A stretch of DNA of 64,000 nucleotides from Lantana camara. Lineage: Eukaryota; Streptophyta; Magnoliopsida; Lamiales; Verbenaceae. Below the pieces are notes generated by a model. The model had not been told where the DNA came from. It saw only the letters and a program-made list of their open reading frames with translations, and made no database searches. Each line of letters begins with the position of its first letter. Within the stretch, counting starts at the first letter, position 1. Shown piece by piece: positions 58,950 through 64,000 of this stretch. The stretch lies in assembly GCA_037501455.1 (NCBI GenBank), contig CM074856.1, forward strand, positions 19,365,001 through 19,429,000, given 5' to 3'. A program made the translations under genes and the position numbers.

Positions 58950-60450
58950 TGTGAATGAACTATTTTAATTTCTTTGCTTTAGGGAGGTAAATCGAAATTT
59001 TAATATATAAGTGGACTAAATCGAAATTTTGTTAAATCAGGGGGTAAATTGCTATTAACTGAAAGAAAAGCGAGGGTAAAATTCACGTAATCGTATTCCC
59101 CTCTCTCTTTCTCACGGAAAATCCTTGCAGGCACCGGATATGACCCCGATCCATGCACTCATCCTTTTCTTATTCCAAAAAAATTGAATAAAAGATAAAA
59201 AAAAAAAATCAAAAATAAAAAAATATATTTTTTTACCATTAAATAACTCGGTGCATGCAAGAATTTTCCCTTTCTCACTAAGAGAGGATAAATACACAAA
59301 TTAATTTCTTCCGATCTTAAAGAATACGGGAAAGTTTGCAAAGCAGATTAATTCTTCCAAACTCAAATAGAATAGAGATTTAGTTCTTCCGCTTTGCGAA
59401 AAGATAAAAATTTAGCCAAACAAATATAAGAAAGGAGCAATAAAATAGAGATTTAGAAAAGAAATGTAAGAGAATGAAGTTAGATGTGAAGGAGTTTGAG
59501 ATTTAGCAAAAATGGATTTAGAAAGGATGGAGATAAAAAAAAAATATAGATTTGAGGGAGCCTTCGGTGAGCAAATATCTGGACTGAATTTGGTATTCCT
59601 CTCTTAGGCTGTCTTTACTTTTGTCTTAAATGGCAGTTGGGTTATTTTTTCCAGGACTGCCATGGCTTTACCTCGTTGGTTGCGTTATCTGGGCTAAACC
59701 TGGAGCCCCGGGTTTGTCCTAGGAGAACCCCCTTTATTTAGCCGCTCATTTTTGTTGTTCTTAAATAGACCATCATTGATGGATAGCGGAATTTTACTAT
59801 ACTACCCTTGATGTTTCACCTTTTTCAATGTGTATTCCATTTATTGTACAGAAATTAGGCGTTTTCCCTCCCAAAATTTTCAGTCTCTCCCGCCATAGGC
59901 GACCTATTTCCTCCCAAAACAAAGACTCTTGTCTCAGTTCTATGCATTGTATACACAACAGCAAGAGATTAACAGCAGGTCAGCACTAATTTTTTCCCCA
60001 ATTTCTGCCGATTTCATCCTTGTTGGTTCGTCGCCGGATTTTCAAGAGACAGTGTTGCCTTAATTTTTACAGGCGTAGCAGAGGAGGATACACAATATTT
60101 GGCGATAGGTCTGTATTTCAACCCAGCATTCCGGTAAGCCATCTCCATGTGTAACTTACAACCAATATTCTGATATTCGCACCCTTCACTTACGCATGTA
60201 CAAGTGTCATTGGCTGGTGTTAAATGTTTCTAACTGAAAACATATTTCCCATTTCTTAAATGTTTGATGCGAATTGGAGTTTTAATCGGGATGGATTCTA
60301 CCGGATGACTTGTGGTCTAGGGACCAGAGATGTATCTCATTACTGATTCATGGTAGAAACTAATTATTCCCTTGAACCGTTTATCAGATCGATTCTAAGG
60401 GGGCACTTCTTATAATAGAGTTGATAAAGTTTGTTTTGCTTGGCGTGTTG
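58950..60450. other. Intergenic region between UTP21 and the Harbinger-type gene
   Basis: AT-rich to about 59560 with no gene. From 59600 the composition changes (GGCTGTCTTTACTTTTGTC, then a Trp/Leu-type coding-like but broken stretch). It may be the 5' end of the Harbinger element. I could not find a matching terminal inverted repeat in the window. Confidence 0.45.
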
Positions 60451-61839
60451 ATGGATACAATGCTTCTACTTTCATTAATTGCCCCTAAGAGGCGTAGAAT
60501 TGAAGGGGAGACATCCCGCCCATATAGTTTGAAAGAAAGATTACCTGGTCGTATTAAATACTTGGAACGTCTCACCCAAAAATCGGAAAGGAGTTGTATT
60601 AAAATGCTAAGGATGGGTAGGAATGCACTAGGTCATCTTTGTGTCATTCTCCGCCAGTCTAGAGGGTTAACCGACAGCCGTGAAGTCTCCGTTGTCGAAC
60701 AGGTTTGCATTTTCTTAGGAGTCCTATCTCACCACAAGAAGAATTGTGTTGTCGAATTTGATTTTGAGCGTTCAGGGCGCACGGTTTCAAAGTATTTTCA
60801 CATAGTGTTGAAAGTTGTGCTGAAATTGCACAATGTGTTTATTGCCAAAGAAACTCGGGTTGAGGCCGATAGCACTGACTACACATGGAAGTGGTTTCAG
60901 GTATGGTTATGGTCAATTCTGTACCTTATGTTATGCTATTGTGTCTAATTTATACATATTATCTCGCGCCTTTATTTATAGAGATGATACTTACCTTGTT
61001 CGTTGCTTGGCTTCAAACTATTGAATACATTCTCTAATTGGTTTACTTGTTGACGCCAGAGATGCCTTGGTGCATTGGACGGGACGTTGATCGAAATTAC
61101 GGTACCGGAGGAAGACAAGGGCAGGTATCGTTCACGAAAAGGGAAGTGTCACGTGAATGTCTTTGGTGTTTGTAATCGACAATGTGACTTCACATATATG
61201 TTGACTGGTTGGGAAGGTTCCGCTGCGGATGGACGCGTGTTGCGTGATGCCAGCCCAATGGATTGCGTATCCCCGAAGGTTGTACATGGCAAAATGCTTT
61301 ATTATTATTATAGCTGAACTGCTGAAAATCATGATGTGATACATATGTAGTTTCTATCTAACTGACAATCTAATAAAATAGTGTTGGGTGATATATGTGC
61401 AGGCCAGTATTACCTATGTGATGCCGGTTATACGAATGGTCCCAGCTTCCTGGCACCATACCGCGGTGTTCGATATCATCTACAAGAATGGGGTAGCAGA
61501 GTTCCATTGAACAGTAGGGAATTATTTAACAAGAGGCACTCTTCTGCGAGAAACACAATAGAACGTGCGTAGGGGATTTTTAAGAAAAGATGGGTTATCC
61601 TTCGAAGTCCTTCGTTTTACAACATGGTCGTCCAGAATCAAATTATTATGGCCTGCGCGTTACTTCATAACTTTATTCGGCAACATATGGATGTGGATCC
61701 ATTTGAAATGGATACTAATTTCCATTGGCTGCGTATCTTTTTACTAGCTGCAAGTATTCAGCTGTATTGGCTTAACAAATGCTCAACTACCACGTATGGA
61801 TATGCAATAAAATTTGACTTGAATACACAAAGAGAATAG
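60451..61839 (+). pseudogene. PIF/Harbinger-type DDE nuclease (ALP1-like) with one in-frame stop
   Basis: Transposase-derived nuclease of the Harbinger/ALP1 family. Exon 1 (60451-60900, 150 codons) holds the helix-turn-helix region with C-I-K-M-L-R-M and H-F-like F-H-I-V-L-K-V-V-L-K-L-H. Exon 2 (61060-61288) has the first catalytic Asp in A-L-D-G-T. Exon 3 (from 61403) has the second in L-C-D-A-G-Y and the Glu in N-T-I-E-R-A. Intron 1 is GT-AG. To keep frame, intron 2 must use a GC donor at 61289, or the site has mutated. TAG at 61570-61572 follows the catalytic Glu by two codons, yet the same frame continues with family-like residues to 61839. That suggests recent loss, or readthrough. Confidence 0.85.
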
Positions 61840-62083
61840 CAGTGACCAATAGAATTTGTTACTTTCAAATATCCGAGGTAATTTAAAGTTTGCAGGTTCT
61901 TTACAACTGTTATTTTTTTTTTTAATAGCAAAGGTTCAAGCACAGAGTACTTTTAATTAATTGCATCAATGTACAGGAAAATGGTGGTTGAGAAAATTAA
62001 TTATGAACTAGCTCAGCATATTATTATAAATATAACATCTCCAAAATCTGATCATATCACACAACTAGAAAGCAATTGTATAC

Positions 62084-62110
62084 CAAAAAAAAAAAAAAAA
62101 AAAAAAAAAA
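62084..62110 (+). repeat. Poly-A run
   Basis: About 26 A residues between the nuclease and SANT-like genes; it may mark a small retroposed tail or simple slippage. Confidence 0.8.
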
Positions 62111-62133
62111 ATTCTCAATTAGGCCATTCAACA

Positions 62134-63082
62134 ATGGTAGGATTCTTAACGGAGAATAGTACGTTCTTTGAAAGGTATGGTTGGTCTGAGCAAGTTGATG
62201 AGGGCTTCTTGTGGGAACTAGAGTATCATGCAACACACCAAGGCAGGGCTCTCATATTCGGAGACGACGCTGTCTTCGCAAGTGTTCTGAACAACATGGA
62301 ATTCAATACCAATAGGTGTTCCAAATAGCGGACATCGATCACAAATTCAAGCTTGCAAACCTAAGGTTCAACACTTGGAAAAGCATCATGGAATACGAAT
62401 CTATTGAATATGATCCAGATACGTATTGAGTCGCGACATCGATATGGACGTGGATCGATATGGACGTGGATCGAGCTTGAGGTAAGGAATTACGAGCGTG
62501 GTTCATTTACATTGTGATCTCATTTTTTAACTCTGCCATCCATTGCTCTGACACTGTGAGACTTTATAATGCACTATGTTATTTTGATGTTATGAACACA
62601 GAGCCAAAGTTGAACGTAATTTTTTGCCCCGACGAAGCTCGCGCACCTGGACTGAAGGAAAAACGACTAGCCAAACCACCACGCGCGTTCGAGAACATTG
62701 GTTTGGACGATCGTCGTATTCTGACCATTGACGAAATCATTACCGATGTTGGTGAGTTGCCAGAACTGTCCTCCATGGTGCAATAATCTTTAGATAATTT
62801 ATATAGTAATGCAGTCAACTTTTAGCCAATACCGTATCTTAATGAAACATAGTTGACGAAGAGAAGCGTGCTTGGGAACGAAAACAGAAGCGCAAAAAGA
62901 AGAACGACAATGTGGCCCAAGAGCATATCCCTGCTGACATGATGAGCACGACCAAGGGCGCTGGTAAAGAACTCGCTTCTGCAAGAGAGGCGCTGGTCAT
63001 ATCCCCCGAACTCAATCGCACTCCTAAGACGGCAGAATCCAGCAACAGCACTTGTCGCGCCAAGCGCTTCCTATCGTTTTAG
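62134..63082 (+). pseudogene. Myb/SANT-like gene paired with the Harbinger nuclease
   Basis: Second gene of a Harbinger-type pair, which normally supplies the DNA-binding partner. From ATG 62134 the residues W-S-E-Q-V-D-E-G-F-L-W-E-L fit a Myb/SANT-like start. The reading shifts frame near 62315, continues with F-K-L-A-N-L-R-F-N-T-W-K and Y-D-P-D-T-Y, and hits TGA at 62428-62430. Later blocks (62580-62786 and 62850-63082, the latter Lys/Arg-rich) are plausible downstream exons, but splice sites were not fixed. A 16-bp tandem repeat ATATGGACGTGGATCG (62441-62474) sits between them. The assignment rests on the domain start, the position after the nuclease and the same strand. Confidence 0.55.
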
Positions 63083-63477
63083 TTATTGGTTATTTATCTA
63101 AGTCTCCAACCCCTGTCAAAGAACAAAAGATTTTTTCCGTGTTTGTATTTCAACTGAACTTGCTACTTATCCTTGTACAAGATGTTTTACCGCTTTCAAT
63201 GAAAATGGTGACGTCCTTAAGTTTAAATCCTACTAGATGTACAGACTGCAGTAAACTAAAAAATGGGTTGAGGAATCACGATGGTGAGAATCAACGCAGA
63301 TCACACCACAAGCAGGCACATGAATCTCGTATAGAACTTTTAACATACAATTTACTAGTGGATCATCATAAAATTGAAATGTTAGATACAATAACAATAC
63401 TTCGCAACACATGATATCTGTTAGCAATATAAGCTTAGGAACATACTAACCACACCAAATTATCTAGAATAAATGGA
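63083..63477. other. Spacer between the Harbinger pair and the GRF gene
   Basis: AT-rich, no supported gene; the two genes converge here. Confidence 0.5.
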
Positions 63478-63918
63478 TCACTTCACCAACAACATGACCA
63501 CGAAGAAAACCAGCAAGATATAGAGCATAGTACAAGCAAAACCATAGTAACAACAAATCATGTTTGTAAAGCTAGCTTGATCCCTCCCGAACTGTGGTTG
63601 AGGTATATCCACAACTAACTGCTCCCTAGATGATACCTCTTCAGATATGCCTTCTGTTCGTTGGGGTTGAAAGCTCCCCCGGCGGCTGCGGTGACCATGG
63701 CTTTGATGATAAAGAAGGTAATTCTCGCAGGGAACCATCAAGGGGTGCAAATGGCTATATTTATTGCTCAATAACTCGTCTGCCCACACAAAGGAGCATG
63801 ATTTGATCTTTGAGGGACACCGGTAATAAAATCTGCTCAGGTTCTGCGCATGTTCCCCAGCTCGAAGAAACATTTTCACTCCTTCACCACGCTCACATGG
63901 AACAACGAATCTCTGCAT
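63478..63918 (-). CDS. GRF-type zinc-finger protein with C-terminal membrane segment
   Basis: A 146-codon frame starting at ATG 63918, directly after a TTTACCAG splice-acceptor-like word, so it may be the last exon of a longer gene reaching toward or past 64000. Residues 5-50 fit a GRF zinc finger: C-E-R-G, then S-R-F-Y-Y-R-C-P, then C-S-F-V-W-A-D-E. The first ligand pair is usually C-X-C, but only one Cys is seen here. The middle is polar and the last 25 residues are hydrophobic (C-T-M-L-Y-I-L-L-V-F-F-V-V-M-L-L-V-K), a probable membrane anchor. Small GRF-plus-TM proteins are a large, poorly characterised plant family. Function unknown. Confidence 0.65.
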   Translation of the reverse strand: MQRFVVPCERGEGVKMFLRAGEHAQNLSRFYYRCPSKIKSCSFVWADELLSNKYSHLHPLMVPCENYLLYHQSHGHRSRRGSFQPQRTEGISEEVSSREQLVVDIPQPQFGRDQASFTNMICCYYGFACTMLYILLVFFVVMLLVK

Positions 63919-64000
63919 CTGGTAAATATAATATATCACTCCCCCCAAATCAGTTATTACGTTAAACCTTCACATTTGAATTAGGACAGAGCAAATTCCA

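Overview
The window looks like nuclear DNA from a flowering plant, most likely a dicot with a repeat-rich genome. It is AT-rich and full of long-LTR Ty1/copia and Ty3/gypsy elements. Their primer-binding sites match plant initiator tRNA-Met. There is one clear host gene, a spliced nucleolar gene whose protein resembles plant UTP21. No prokaryotic signals (operons, Shine-Dalgarno sites, CRISPR) are present. I do not name a species.

Layout. 1-7181: left-truncated Ty3/gypsy element on the minus strand, with pol open to the window edge, gag, PBS and a 2.67-kb 5' LTR. 7182-7919 and 13614-14714: AT-rich repeats around a complete but gutted copia element (copia-1, 7925-13608, duplication TAATG). 14715-41294: one decayed L1-type LINE split by two insertions. 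The first is a 10.2-kb copia element (copia-2, 16036-26204) that landed in the LINE's catalytic F/YxDD box. The second is a giant inverted repeat (26453-41040) whose two ~1.45-kb arms fold back on a 69-bp loop. Its left arm carries a hAT-type element (26542-27435). Its right arm carries a third copia element (copia-3, 28912-39620), which itself contains a solo copia-2 LTR (34038-36041). 41295-49274: mosaic of degenerate gypsy LTR pieces on both strands, containing a small TRIM-like tandem array (47070-48209). 49275-53030: hAT-ended foldback element whose interior is almost wholly ~20-bp minisatellite, in one orientation on the left and the reverse on the right. 53031-54049: flanking LTR remnant and AT-rich spacer.

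54050-58829 (minus) is the host gene UTP21/WDR36, six coding exons and 909 codons, for the small-subunit processome. 60451-63082 (plus) holds a PIF/Harbinger-type gene pair, a DDE nuclease followed by a Myb/SANT-like gene, both damaged. 63478-63918 (minus) is an exon of a GRF zinc-finger protein with a C-terminal membrane segment.

The nesting gives a relative history. The LINE is oldest. The inverted repeat and copia-2 entered it later. hAT and copia-3 then entered the inverted repeat. A copia-2 copy next entered copia-3 and collapsed to a solo LTR. The most unusual structures are the minisatellite foldback, the giant inverted repeat, and GGCCG-centred palindromic words recurring in several transposon families.
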